Shown here: piece after piece, positions 26,837-34,289 of the stretch
Layout of the letters: every line of letters begins with the position of its first letter
Numbering within the stretch: the first letter of the stretch is position 1
The notes under the pieces: model-generated
Seen by the model: the letters and a program-made list of their open reading frames with translations, nothing else
What the model was told of the DNA's origin: nothing
Databases searched by the model: none
Translations under genes and position numbers: made by a program
Assembly (NCBI GenBank): GCA_964342155.1
Contig: CAYFEQ010000010.1
Location: forward strand, 1-40,374
Length of the DNA: 40,374 bases
Direction: 5' to 3'
Origin: GCA-2701705 sp964342155
GTDB lineage: Bacteria > Pseudomonadota > Gammaproteobacteria > GCA-002705445 > GCA-002716945

Positions 26837-28090
26837 TTAAGCTGTGCCTTTTTTAGCATCAGCTTTTTCATACCATTTAACAGCTTCATCATCCCAGTCA
26901 TCTAATCTTACATATGAGCTCTCTCTTGGATGAGCAACCATGTTTGGTTCCGCATCAACTCCTATACCTTCAAGGAAATTGATTAGCCCTATTCTTTCAA
27001 TCATCTCTCCACATCTTTCATGCTCAAGAGCATTTTCAGCCCAAAAATCTATTGTATTTTCAGCCATCTCAACCAATTTCTGCCAATCTTCTTCAGACTC
27101 AAGTTTCATAAATGGAACAATAACAGTACCCATTAAATCACCAATTTTAAGAGTTCTTTTGCCTCCAATTAATACTGTAGCTCCTTTATCATCACCTGGA
27201 TGTAATGCTTTTGGCACAACATTTAAGCAATGCATACACTTAACACAGTTTTTATTATCAATCTCGATGCTGTCATCGTCATTCAACGATATTGCATTAG
27301 TCGGACATCTTGTAACGATATTATCAATTACATATTTTCTTCCCTTTTTTGCTACATACTGTTTGAATTCTTCTTGATTAACTTGTATGTCATCACGCCA
27401 TGTACCAATCACCGACATATCAGCTCGTTCTATGCTATTCATACAATCATTAGGACATCCAGAAATTTTAAATTTGAATTTGTATGGTAATGCAGGTCTA
27501 TGGACATCATCAGTAAAGTTATTTACTAATAAACGGTGTGCTTTATGTTCGTTAACATTTGACATTTCACATCTACCAGCTCCTACACATGACATTCCTG
27601 TTCTTACACAAGGGCCAGCTCCACCTAAATCAAAACCATAATTATTAATATCGTCAAAAAAATGTTGGGTATTTTCTGTTGTGGCTCCAATGAACATAAT
27701 ATTACCCGTCTGTCCATGAAATGTTACTAGTCCTGAACCCCACTTTTCCCAACTATCAGCTAATTTTCTAAGCATGTCTGTGGTATAAAAATTACCTGCG
27801 GGTGGTTGAACTCTTAATGTGTGAAATTCTTTTGATGCTGGAAATTGTTGTCCAACTTCACTGAATCTAGGTATGATGCCTCCACCATAGCCATAGACTG
27901 AGACAGTTCCTCCTTTCCAGTATCCTTTTCTTGTTTCATATGAATGCTCCAATTGTCCCAAAAGGTCATTATTCATTGCATTGACCCTATCATCAGGATG
28001 ATCATCTCTTAATCTTTTTATACCGGATATGAAAGATGGCCAAGGACCCTCTTCCAAATTATCTAGCATCGGAGTATCATGTTTCTTCAT
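26837..28090 (-). CDS. dsrA: DsrA, alpha subunit of reverse dissimilatory sulfite reductase
   Basis: The 417-aa subunit carries the siroheme/[4Fe-4S] cysteine pairs CVGAGRC (C-x5-C) and CPNDC (C-x3-C), and a ferredoxin insert with RCPTNAI and CVKCMHCLNVVPKALHPG. It starts at 28090 with GAGG upstream and is the first gene of the dsrABEFHCMKLJOPNR operon. It is the catalytic subunit of sulfite formation from reduced sulfur. The 5' region is shared with the divergent dioxygenase gene at 28211. Confidence 0.97.
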   Translation of the reverse strand: MKKHDTPMLDNLEEGPWPSFISGIKRLRDDHPDDRVNAMNNDLLGQLEHSYETRKGYWKGGTVSVYGYGGGIIPRFSEVGQQFPASKEFHTLRVQPPAGNFYTTDMLRKLADSWEKWGSGLVTFHGQTGNIMFIGATTENTQHFFDDINNYGFDLGGAGPCVRTGMSCVGAGRCEMSNVNEHKAHRLLVNNFTDDVHRPALPYKFKFKISGCPNDCMNSIERADMSVIGTWRDDIQVNQEEFKQYVAKKGRKYVIDNIVTRCPTNAISLNDDDSIEIDNKNCVKCMHCLNVVPKALHPGDDKGATVLIGGKRTLKIGDLMGTVIVPFMKLESEEDWQKLVEMAENTIDFWAENALEHERCGEMIERIGLINFLEGIGVDAEPNMVAHPRESSYVRLDDWDDEAVKWYEKADAKKGTA

Positions 28091-28210
28091 TAATAACCTC
28101 TATATTATTGGATTATATTGTTTATCATTTTATCATTGTTTTCTAATATAGATATTACAATTTTGCATTTTTTTACATTAAAATCAAGGTTTATAACCCT
28201 TATAAATAGA
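28091..28210. promoter_or_regulatory. Divergent control region between dsrA and the accessory island
   Basis: This 120-base AT-rich gap must hold the dsrA promoter and probably that of the divergent block. It contains several TATAAT-like hexamers and repeated GATAA steps on the minus strand (between about 28105 and 28145), but no -35/-10 pair with good spacing that I would commit to. On the plus strand TATAAA-like bases end only about five bases before the ATG at 28211, so a very short leader is possible. Confidence 0.45.
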
Positions 28211-29065
28211 ATGGATATAATAAATACGCTAAAAGACGATTATAAACGCTGGGAAGAGAAAAAACTGAATAATTTCGTACCTCAGGCAGATAACCTAATG
28301 GTAGAAATTATAAATGCTGACTCTTTGAAACAATCAGAAAAATCTAAAATTAAGGATTTGCTGGCACAACATAATCTGGTCTTTTATCAATTTAAAAGTA
28401 TAAAAAAATCGACATCCGATAGTGTCCTCTCATTTTCAAAACAGCTTGGGCTCGAAGATTTTGATTACAACCTTAGAACAGATAAAACTGGTTTGACCTC
28501 TATAACTGCTCAGGATGATGTTGATAAACAAGATGAGTATGTACCTTTCACAACTAAACAATTAAATTGGCATACGGATGGTTATTATAATCTTCCTAAA
28601 GAGTCGATACATTCGTGGTTGCTTCATTGCGAGGAACCAGCAAAAGATGGGGGAGAAAATGAATTTCTTGATCATGAGATAGCATATATTTTATTTAATC
28701 AAAAAAATAAAAACATATCCTGTTTAATGGATAGCAACGCTTATACTATTCCTAAAAATGAAAAAACTGGCAGAGAGAGTGTGAATGGTTATGTATTTTC
28801 ATTTGATAACAAGTATAAAAAATTACATATGAGATTTACTATGAGAGAAAATAATATCCATTGGGATGAAAATGTTATTGATGAAATAAATCAATTAAAA
28901 GAGATAATTAAACAATCAACAGAATTTCATGTCAGATATAAATTAGATTCTAGACAAGGCGCTATAACAAATAATATTCTTCATAACCGCTCATCATTTA
29001 CAAATCTAGATAATCAGACTAGGCTGATATATAGAATACGATCAAAAAAAAGAGTGGTTTTTTAA
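28211..29065 (+). CDS. TauD/TfdA-like Fe(II)/2-oxoglutarate dioxygenase
   Basis: The 284-aa protein has the iron facial triad of TauD/TfdA enzymes: H121 and D123 in NWHTDGYY and the distal H258 in ILHNRSSF, with R271 in TRLIYRIR placed to bind 2-oxoglutarate. GGENEFLDHE fits the family too. Such enzymes hydroxylate small substrates, some of them sulfonates such as taurine, but nothing fixes the substrate here. I prefer the ATG at 28211, since upstream codons read through AT-rich noncoding bases; no Shine-Dalgarno is visible. It is divergent from dsrA and is followed directly by a 64-aa gene. Confidence 0.78.
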   Translation: MDIINTLKDDYKRWEEKKLNNFVPQADNLMVEIINADSLKQSEKSKIKDLLAQHNLVFYQFKSIKKSTSDSVLSFSKQLGLEDFDYNLRTDKTGLTSITAQDDVDKQDEYVPFTTKQLNWHTDGYYNLPKESIHSWLLHCEEPAKDGGENEFLDHEIAYILFNQKNKNISCLMDSNAYTIPKNEKTGRESVNGYVFSFDNKYKKLHMRFTMRENNIHWDENVIDEINQLKEIIKQSTEFHVRYKLDSRQGAITNNILHNRSSFTNLDNQTRLIYRIRSKKRVVF

Positions 29066-29260
29066 ATGTTATATTTAAGCAGTTTGTTAATTGAATATAA
29101 GAATGTGGAAAGTTTTGATCAGTTAATAGATGTAGTGAAAGAAAAAGCAAAACAAGGTGAGATTTTTATTAAAATAGATTTGAAACCCCCTTACCCCGAC
29201 ACGCCCGAAGACTGGGAAGATAAAATTGAATCTGCATTTAATGGTTACCAAGAGGAATAA
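29066..29260 (+). CDS. Small acidic protein of unknown function (64 aa)
   Basis: I do not recognise this protein. It begins at the base after the dioxygenase stop (TAA then ATG), and ends four bases before the GTG of the Cas6-like gene, so it is very likely translated as part of that operon. It has an amphipathic helix (SFDQLIDVVKEKAKQGE), a beta strand (IFIKIDL), a proline-rich turn (PPYPDTPEDWED) and an acidic tail. No signal peptide, cysteine or membrane segment. The tight spacing on both sides is the main evidence that it is real. Confidence 0.6.
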   Translation: MLYLSSLLIEYKNVESFDQLIDVVKEKAKQGEIFIKIDLKPPYPDTPEDWEDKIESAFNGYQEE

Positions 29261-29264
29261 AATA

Positions 29265-29930
29265 GTGACAGAAAATAAAGCAGTATTTAGTTCATTAATG
29301 ACTGACATTGCCTATATGGTTGATTGCAAGACACTCGTCTATGATCATGCATATGAACTGTCTAATCAAATAACAAAAATTTTGCCGTGGCTTAAAGATG
29401 ATGAACAAAATGGTATTCATATGTTGCATGGACCAGATGCAGGCAATGGTTGGATTCGCTCAACAGATGATACAATTTTTTTATCTAAACGAACTAGGTT
29501 GATAATTAGAATCTCTAAAAAAAATATTCAATTGGCAAAAAAATTAGTAGGGGCTGAACTCAAAATTTTTGATGATACTTTAGTAGTAGGGGAATCTCAT
29601 GAGAAACCTTTAATAGCAGCGAGAGACTTATTCTCAAAATTTGTCATGATTGATAATAAAATTAGTGAAGAACAGTTCTTAGAATCAGCAAATAATGAAA
29701 TCCAGAAGAGCGGATTGTCTCTCAATAATGCAATCTGTGGCAAAACCCACACATTAGAAATCAATAACAAAACAATATATACCCGCAGCATAATGCTGCC
29801 CGGTCTCTCTAAAAAACAGTCTTTGATAATGCAGGATATTGGATTAGGAGAAGGAAGGATTTTTGGTTGCGGTTTATTTGTTCCCCATAAATCAATTGAT
29901 GCTGTTTCAAATTTTAAAGAAGAAGACTAA
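29265..29930 (+). CDS. Solitary Cas6/Cmx6-like protein (type I-MYXAN family)
   Basis: The 221-aa protein resembles the Cas6/Cmx6 family of CRISPR RNA endonucleases. Landmarks are YDHAYELSNQITKILPWL with a candidate catalytic H28, GIHMLHG, LSKRTRLIIRI, FVMIDNKISEEQFLESANNE and, near the end, the glycine-rich RNA-binding loop GLGEGRIFGCG (residues 193-203). A GTG start at 29265 is chosen because AGAGGA sits eight bases upstream and it lies just after the previous stop; an ATG at 29241 would overlap that gene. No CRISPR repeats or other cas genes are in the window. From family knowledge it would bind or cut a structured RNA; the target here is unknown. Confidence 0.7.
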   Translation: MTENKAVFSSLMTDIAYMVDCKTLVYDHAYELSNQITKILPWLKDDEQNGIHMLHGPDAGNGWIRSTDDTIFLSKRTRLIIRISKKNIQLAKKLVGAELKIFDDTLVVGESHEKPLIAARDLFSKFVMIDNKISEEQFLESANNEIQKSGLSLNNAICGKTHTLEINNKTIYTRSIMLPGLSKKQSLIMQDIGLGEGRIFGCGLFVPHKSIDAVSNFKEED

Positions 29931-30019
29931 TTTACTTAGCTTAGAAAGGCTGTAGACTTCTTGCATTTAGTATATTAGAATTTTGTCATATAGATTAATC
30001 ATGATTATTTGGTGGTATT

Positions 30020-30358
30020 ATGAAAGTTGAACTAGATGGAAAAGAAATTGAAACAACGGATACTGGCTTTCTTATCAAAATAGAAGACTGGAATGAAGAC
30101 ATTGCAAAAGTAATTGCTCAGCAAGAAGGAATAGAATTGACTGAAAAACATTGGGATGTCATTAAATATCTTAGAGATGAATTTATAAATAATAAAGAGA
30201 ACCAACCTAACACAAGAACTATGGTTAAAGATCTCGGTAAACTTTGGGGGGAAAATATAGATAGTAAAGCACTATTTGATCTATTCCCTGGAAATCCAAG
30301 TAAGCAGGCAGGCAGGATAGGCGGCTTACCTGAAAGTAGAAGAAAAGGTGGCTACTAA
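30020..30358 (+). CDS. DsrC/TusE paralog lacking both cysteines (RspA type)
   Basis: The 112-aa protein has the same plan as DsrC at 24.3 kb: VELDGKEIETTDTGFLIKIEDW, then HWDVIKYLRDEF and LFDLFPGNPSKQAG. Where DsrC has C98 this protein has G98, and the C-terminus is RRKGGY with no penultimate cysteine. It contains no cysteine at all, so it cannot carry sulfur. Such members have been named RspA and are proposed to be regulatory; the fold contains a helix-turn-helix-like part and DsrC itself was reported to bind DNA upstream of dsrA. A GGTGG ribosome site precedes the ATG. It leads a tight trio with the next two small genes. Confidence 0.88.
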   Translation: MKVELDGKEIETTDTGFLIKIEDWNEDIAKVIAQQEGIELTEKHWDVIKYLRDEFINNKENQPNTRTMVKDLGKLWGENIDSKALFDLFPGNPSKQAGRIGGLPESRRKGGY

Positions 30359-30583
30359 ATGTCTGATACAAAATCATTACAAGCTGAAAGAAAAAAAATA
30401 ATTACAAGATTATTAGAAATACAAAAGAAATTTATGGAATTAGAAAGGGAAAAAGGTGTCACTGAAAAGGACATTCATTTTAACCCTGTTGGGATTCTCA
30501 AAGAATATAAAGAAGAACATGAGAAGCTTGCTAATAGGCTTGTAGATATCGCTCACGAGTTGAAAGGATCAATTAGAACATAA
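30359..30583 (+). CDS. Small coiled-coil protein of unknown function (74 aa)
   Basis: Not recognised. The ATG follows the stop of the DsrC paralog without a gap, and the stop shares a base with the next start, so the three genes form one coupled unit. The protein is mostly helical with heptad-like spacing (KKIITRLLEIQKKFMELERE and KEYKEEHEKLANRLVDIAHEL), broken by DIHFNPVG, which suggests a short helical hairpin or oligomer. It is charged, cytosolic and has no cysteine. Confidence 0.6.
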   Translation: MSDTKSLQAERKKIITRLLEIQKKFMELEREKGVTEKDIHFNPVGILKEYKEEHEKLANRLVDIAHELKGSIRT

Positions 30584-30777
30584 TGAATGAAGAATATTTT
30601 AAAATTGTTACTAAACTTGAAGAGATGGGTATTTCTGAGGAGTATATAATTGGCTGGCAAGAAGGTTATCAAGGTAGTCCAAAAATGGAAGAACAAAGAG
30701 TTACTGATGCTTATGATGCAGGATACACCGATGGAGAGAAGCGTACGACTGACACGGCAGAAAATTTTAAAAAATAA
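30583..30777 (+). CDS. Small protein of unknown function (64 aa)
   Basis: Not recognised. Its ATG overlaps the previous stop by one base and its own stop abuts the stop of the convergent gene at 30778 with no spacer. The sequence has two similar Gly/Tyr/acidic stretches, IIGWQEGYQGSP and AYDAGYTDGE, suggesting a small internal repeat. No membrane segment or cysteine. Coupled translation is the main support. Confidence 0.55.
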   Translation: MNEEYFKIVTKLEEMGISEEYIIGWQEGYQGSPKMEEQRVTDAYDAGYTDGEKRTTDTAENFKK

Positions 30778-31344
30778 CTATAATCCTTTCTTTAGGGAAT
30801 CATAAACCTCAATTATTTTTTTGTAAACTTCAACACCATCAATATCTACAATTTGATCCATTACCCATTTATTCGTTTGACTTAAGCCCATAGCATCTTG
30901 TACTTTTTTTGCTAGGTGTCTAAAAATTGAATAATTAGTTCCTTTTTTAGAAAATTCAAATTCTGAATACTCCGAAGACCGCATGTTCAATGTATTGATA
31001 TAACCTTTTTTATAATCACCTAAGCCAAATAGGTCTTCACAGTTTTCCTGCATTATACGTGCGGATTGTTTCCCTAAATTGTTCATGATATCAATACGTT
31101 GTTCTTCTTTAGTTTTGTCAATAAACAATAATCTATCTACCAAATGAATTTGAAATGACATGAACTCAACGATTACCGTTACCCTTTGATGATCAGAACT
31201 ATATTCAAAGTCTTCTCCATGTAGATTCCTTGCTTTATCCAATGAGAGCTTCCATGCTATATAGGATAAGGCGCTTGCTATATCTTCAGCTGATTTAGCT
31301 TTCGAAGAAGTTTTTGACCACTTACTTTTGATTCTAATAGCCAT
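30778..31344 (-). CDS. Protein of unknown function (188 aa), opposite strand
   Basis: I cannot assign this to a family. The protein is soluble, with a basic N-terminus (MAIRIKSKWSKTSSKAKS), a helix (EDIASALSYIAWKLSLDKARNLHGE), a beta-rich centre (RVTVIVEFMSFQIHLVDRLLF) and helical C-terminal half. It has one cysteine and no signal peptide. It is the only minus-strand gene within the plus-strand accessory block, ends exactly where the 64-aa gene ends and diverges from the oxygenase at 31410 across 65 AT-rich bases. Length and codon use look like its neighbours. Confidence 0.65.
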   Translation of the reverse strand: MAIRIKSKWSKTSSKAKSAEDIASALSYIAWKLSLDKARNLHGEDFEYSSDHQRVTVIVEFMSFQIHLVDRLLFIDKTKEEQRIDIMNNLGKQSARIMQENCEDLFGLGDYKKGYINTLNMRSSEYSEFEFSKKGTNYSIFRHLAKKVQDAMGLSQTNKWVMDQIVDIDGVEVYKKIIEVYDSLKKGL

Positions 31345-31409
31345 ATAATTTAATATTTAATACAAAAATACATTCTTTTATACTATACACTTATCAGAAA
31401 ATTATATAA

Positions 31410-32003
31410 ATGGACATGCAAATAGAAAAAAGGCTGATTGAATTGAAAGAAGGAAGTTTCATTTTTGAATTTAATGATTCTCTTACTGATGAGAATTGTA
31501 ATGATATGATTGAAAGATTTGAAAATTCATCTGATCAACACTATCGGGGGCGTGTTGGGCAAACATTTAAAGAAGAAGAATCAATAAAAAAATCTACAGA
31601 TATGGTAATAAGCGGTAAAGATGAATGGAAAGATGTTGATGAATTATTATTTACGAGCCTGGCGAAAGCACTCAGTAAAATAAAAAAACAATTTGAATTT
31701 TTTAGTGGTCCTTTCAAGGATATTGGTTATGCCATACAAAGAACCGATCCAGATGAATATTATCACTGGCACATTGATGGAGGTAGTCATCAATTTAGTG
31801 ACCGTCAATTAGTTGCTATATGGTATTTAAATGATGTAGAAGGACCAGGAGGCGAAACAGAATTTCTTAATCAAAATGTAAAAGTAAAACCAGAAACCGG
31901 TAAATTGATACTCTTCCCTCCGTTTTGGACTCATGAGCATAGGGGTGTTAAACTTCAAAATGGTGTCAAGTACATTGCAACAACATGGATAGTCTTTAAA
32001 TAA
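31410..32003 (+). CDS. 2-oxoglutarate/Fe(II) oxygenase, prolyl-hydroxylase-like
   Basis: The 197-aa protein is of the prolyl 4-hydroxylase / PKHX type. The iron ligands are H121 and D123 in YYHWHIDGG and H175 in FPPFWTHEHRGV, and K187 in NGVKYIATTW is placed for 2-oxoglutarate. GPGGETEFL matches the family turn. It is unrelated in detail to the TauD-like enzyme at 28.2 kb, so the block holds two separate oxygenase types. Substrate unknown; small molecules or protein residues are both possible. Its stop shares a base with the next start. Confidence 0.82.
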   Translation: MDMQIEKRLIELKEGSFIFEFNDSLTDENCNDMIERFENSSDQHYRGRVGQTFKEEESIKKSTDMVISGKDEWKDVDELLFTSLAKALSKIKKQFEFFSGPFKDIGYAIQRTDPDEYYHWHIDGGSHQFSDRQLVAIWYLNDVEGPGGETEFLNQNVKVKPETGKLILFPPFWTHEHRGVKLQNGVKYIATTWIVFK

Positions 32004-33124
32004 TGACAAACAAAAACACACAAAATTTGTCATCAAATGAATTGATGAAGTCAGTAATTCAAAGAATCGCTACAGGTCCAGAATTAAGTAAAGATATTTC
32101 AAGAGATGAAGCTAAGCTTTGTATGACCTCAGTTCTAAAAGGTGAAATCGATGAAACAAGGGCTGCAATTTTTCTTATTGCATTGAGAATGAAAAGAGAG
32201 ACGGATGATGAAGTCTTAGGTGTACATGATGCAATCAAAGAAATCACCAAAACAATAGAAAGCACACAAAATGATATAATAAATATTGGTGACCCTTATG
32301 ATGGTTTTACTCGAAACGTTCCTTCATCAGCTTTTTTGTTACCAGTGCTAGCAGAAATTGGATATCCAACACTCTCTCATGGAGTAAAGTGTATAGGCCC
32401 TAAGTTTGGATGTACTCACAATCTAATCTTTGAACTACTTGGACATGATATCAATATGAGTGCAGAGCAAGCTGCAGAAAGATTAGAAGATAAAAAAACT
32501 GCATGGGCTTATTTAGATCAAAGTCAATTTTGTCCTGAACTCTATGGATTAATGGATTTGAGAGAGAGAATAATTAAAAGACCAGTCATTACGACTGTAG
32601 AAGTTTTAGCAAACCCAATTGTTGGCAAAAAAACTCATTTTGTAACTGGCTATGTTCATAAAGCCTATCCGCCTGTCTATTTAAACCTATCCAGAAACGC
32701 TGGATTTGATACTGCCATGGCAATACGCGGAACTGAAGGCGGAGTTATACCCACTCTAAAACAAAATGGAAAAGTATATTTTTATAAAACAAAGGATGAG
32801 ACAGATGAATTTCTTGAAATAGATCCAATAAAAGATTTAGATATACATCAAAATGTTCGTGCCGTTGAAATTCCTGGCAATCTTACAAAATTAAATACTG
32901 CTGATAAAATAGAGACTAAAGTCAATCCGAAAGAAATTGCTACCGAAAGTGTTAAACTTGGACTTGAAGCATTATCAGGGAAAGATGGACCTATGAAAGA
33001 TTGTATTATTTATGGAGCATCAATAATTCTACACAACATCACCAATGACAATCTGTCAAACTGTCGTAAAATTGTTACTGAAGTAGTTGAATCAGGAAGT
33101 TGTCTTGATAGGATTAAAAAATGA
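32003..33124 (+). CDS. TrpD2-like protein (anthranilate phosphoribosyltransferase family)
   Basis: The 373-aa protein has the nucleoside phosphorylase type III fold of TrpD: an N-terminal helical domain (SKDISRDEAKLCMTSVLKGEIDETRAAIFLIALRMK) and a larger domain. The PRPP-binding GTGGD of true TrpD is replaced by INIGDPYDGFTRN, and HGVKCIGPKFGCT stands where TrpD has its second phosphate loop. This points to the YbiB/TrpD2 branch rather than tryptophan synthesis; no trp genes are near. TrpD2 of E. coli (YbiB) was reported to bind nucleic acid. It overlaps the oxygenase by one base and DUF4396 by four, so the three are coupled. Confidence 0.75.
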   Translation: MTNKNTQNLSSNELMKSVIQRIATGPELSKDISRDEAKLCMTSVLKGEIDETRAAIFLIALRMKRETDDEVLGVHDAIKEITKTIESTQNDIINIGDPYDGFTRNVPSSAFLLPVLAEIGYPTLSHGVKCIGPKFGCTHNLIFELLGHDINMSAEQAAERLEDKKTAWAYLDQSQFCPELYGLMDLRERIIKRPVITTVEVLANPIVGKKTHFVTGYVHKAYPPVYLNLSRNAGFDTAMAIRGTEGGVIPTLKQNGKVYFYKTKDETDEFLEIDPIKDLDIHQNVRAVEIPGNLTKLNTADKIETKVNPKEIATESVKLGLEALSGKDGPMKDCIIYGASIILHNITNDNLSNCRKIVTEVVESGSCLDRIKK

Positions 33125-33600
33125 GCTCTAATTCAGAAATAAATTTTGATTGGTTCTGTAAACCAACATGGATGGCTTCTGCATACAATACGATGTGGTG
33201 TTTGATTGGTTGTAGTATTGGTGACTTTGGAACAATCTATTATTTTCAAGTTACAGGTATTCCTTGGACAACATTAAATATCATGCTACTAGCTATGTTT
33301 AATGGAATTTTGACTAGTATTATCCTAGAAACAATAATTCTCTTAAATCAAATGGGGATTGCTAAAGCCTTTAAAACTGCAATTGGTATGAGTTTAATAT
33401 CCATGGTTAGTATGGAAATTGCGATGAACAGTGTTGATGTTTTAATTACCGGAGGAGCAGAATTAAATTTATTTGTATTGCCCATTATGTTAATAGTAGG
33501 TTTTTTAACACCATGGCCATATAACTATTGGCGACTAAAAAAGTTTGGGATTAGTTGTTGTCCTTCAGATAATATGGGAAGTGAAAATTTGAGTAATTGA
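33121..33600 (+). CDS. DUF4396 family membrane protein
   Basis: The 159-aa protein has four hydrophobic helices: residues 20-40, 50-72, 82-105 and 115-134. The end LTPWPYNYWRLKKFGISCC resembles the conserved NYWRLKKxG tail of DUF4396 proteins, including a histidine/cysteine-rich ending that might bind metal. Function is unknown. The ATG overlaps the TrpD2-like stop by four bases. Its last 36 bases overlap the 3' end of exbB on the other strand. Confidence 0.75.
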   Translation: MSSNSEINFDWFCKPTWMASAYNTMWCLIGCSIGDFGTIYYFQVTGIPWTTLNIMLLAMFNGILTSIILETIILLNQMGIAKAFKTAIGMSLISMVSMEIAMNSVDVLITGGAELNLFVLPIMLIVGFLTPWPYNYWRLKKFGISCCPSDNMGSENLSN

Positions 33601-34194
33601 ACTTTCAATACTTAATTTTAATTTGTCAATCAATCCTCTAAACCAAGATTCAAAAATTACTACTGGTATTGCAATACTCAGACCTGCTGCAGTCGTTAAC
33701 AAAGCTTCCCAGATACCGCCAGACAATATTGCTGGATCAACATTCTTTCCAGCATTCTCTAATTGCTGAAAGGCATCTATCATACCAAATATGGTTCCCA
33801 ATAAACCTGCTAAAGGAGCTACTGCAGCGATTACCTGTAGTCCAGTGAGCTTTGAATTATAATATTCTACTCTTTCATCACTTAATCTGATAATTTCTTC
33901 TTTCAACCCTTCTTCTGTTTTAGATGTTGGTTTATTGTTTTTTATAAGTTGGTACATTGCAAAGGATGCAACTTCTTCCACCGGATGTTCTGCCTTTTTA
34001 ATTAAACCATAAGCATCATCCTTTTTCCCTGATTTCCAGAGACTTAAACTACTTGCAAGTTTTTCACTTCGAAAAAAATCTACTTTTCTAAAAACATGAA
34101 TTTTATAGAGGATTACGGCTAGAGCATATATCGATAAAAATACAAGGAAGTACATTACCGGTCCACCCAGATTTAATAATGTATGCATTGTCAT
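33565..34194 (-). CDS. exbB: ExbB-like proton channel subunit (MotA/TolQ/ExbB family)
   Basis: The 209-aa protein has three membrane helices: residues 12-30, then the pair around 118-140 and 152-175. LQVIAAVAPLAGLLGTIFGMIDAFQ and LSGGIWEALLTTAAGLSIAIPV are the family signature for the proton-conducting pore. With ExbD and TonB it powers outer-membrane receptors. It lies downstream of the FecA-like receptor on the same strand while its partners exbD and tonB lie on the opposite strand beyond it, so the Ton system is split. GGAG upstream of the start is a fair ribosome site. It could be TolQ, but no tol-pal genes are present. Confidence 0.9.
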   Translation of the reverse strand: MTMHTLLNLGGPVMYFLVFLSIYALAVILYKIHVFRKVDFFRSEKLASSLSLWKSGKKDDAYGLIKKAEHPVEEVASFAMYQLIKNNKPTSKTEEGLKEEIIRLSDERVEYYNSKLTGLQVIAAVAPLAGLLGTIFGMIDAFQQLENAGKNVDPAILSGGIWEALLTTAAGLSIAIPVVIFESWFRGLIDKLKLSIESSITQIFTSHII

Positions 34195-34289
34195 ATTTTC
34201 ATTACTCCTATTTTATGTAACTACATAAAAATGCCATATTACATCAATTATATTGTTTTGTCTCTTAATACAGGGTGGTGGTTTTGACT

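Noticed and set aside
28118..28210. N-terminal extension of the TauD-like protein from a TTG at 28118
   Set aside because: The extra 31 residues are hydrophobic products of AT-rich promoter DNA and are not part of the dioxygenase fold.
29265..29930. Cas6-like gene taken as evidence for a CRISPR-Cas locus
   Set aside because: No repeat array and no other cas gene was seen; only a solitary homolog can be claimed.
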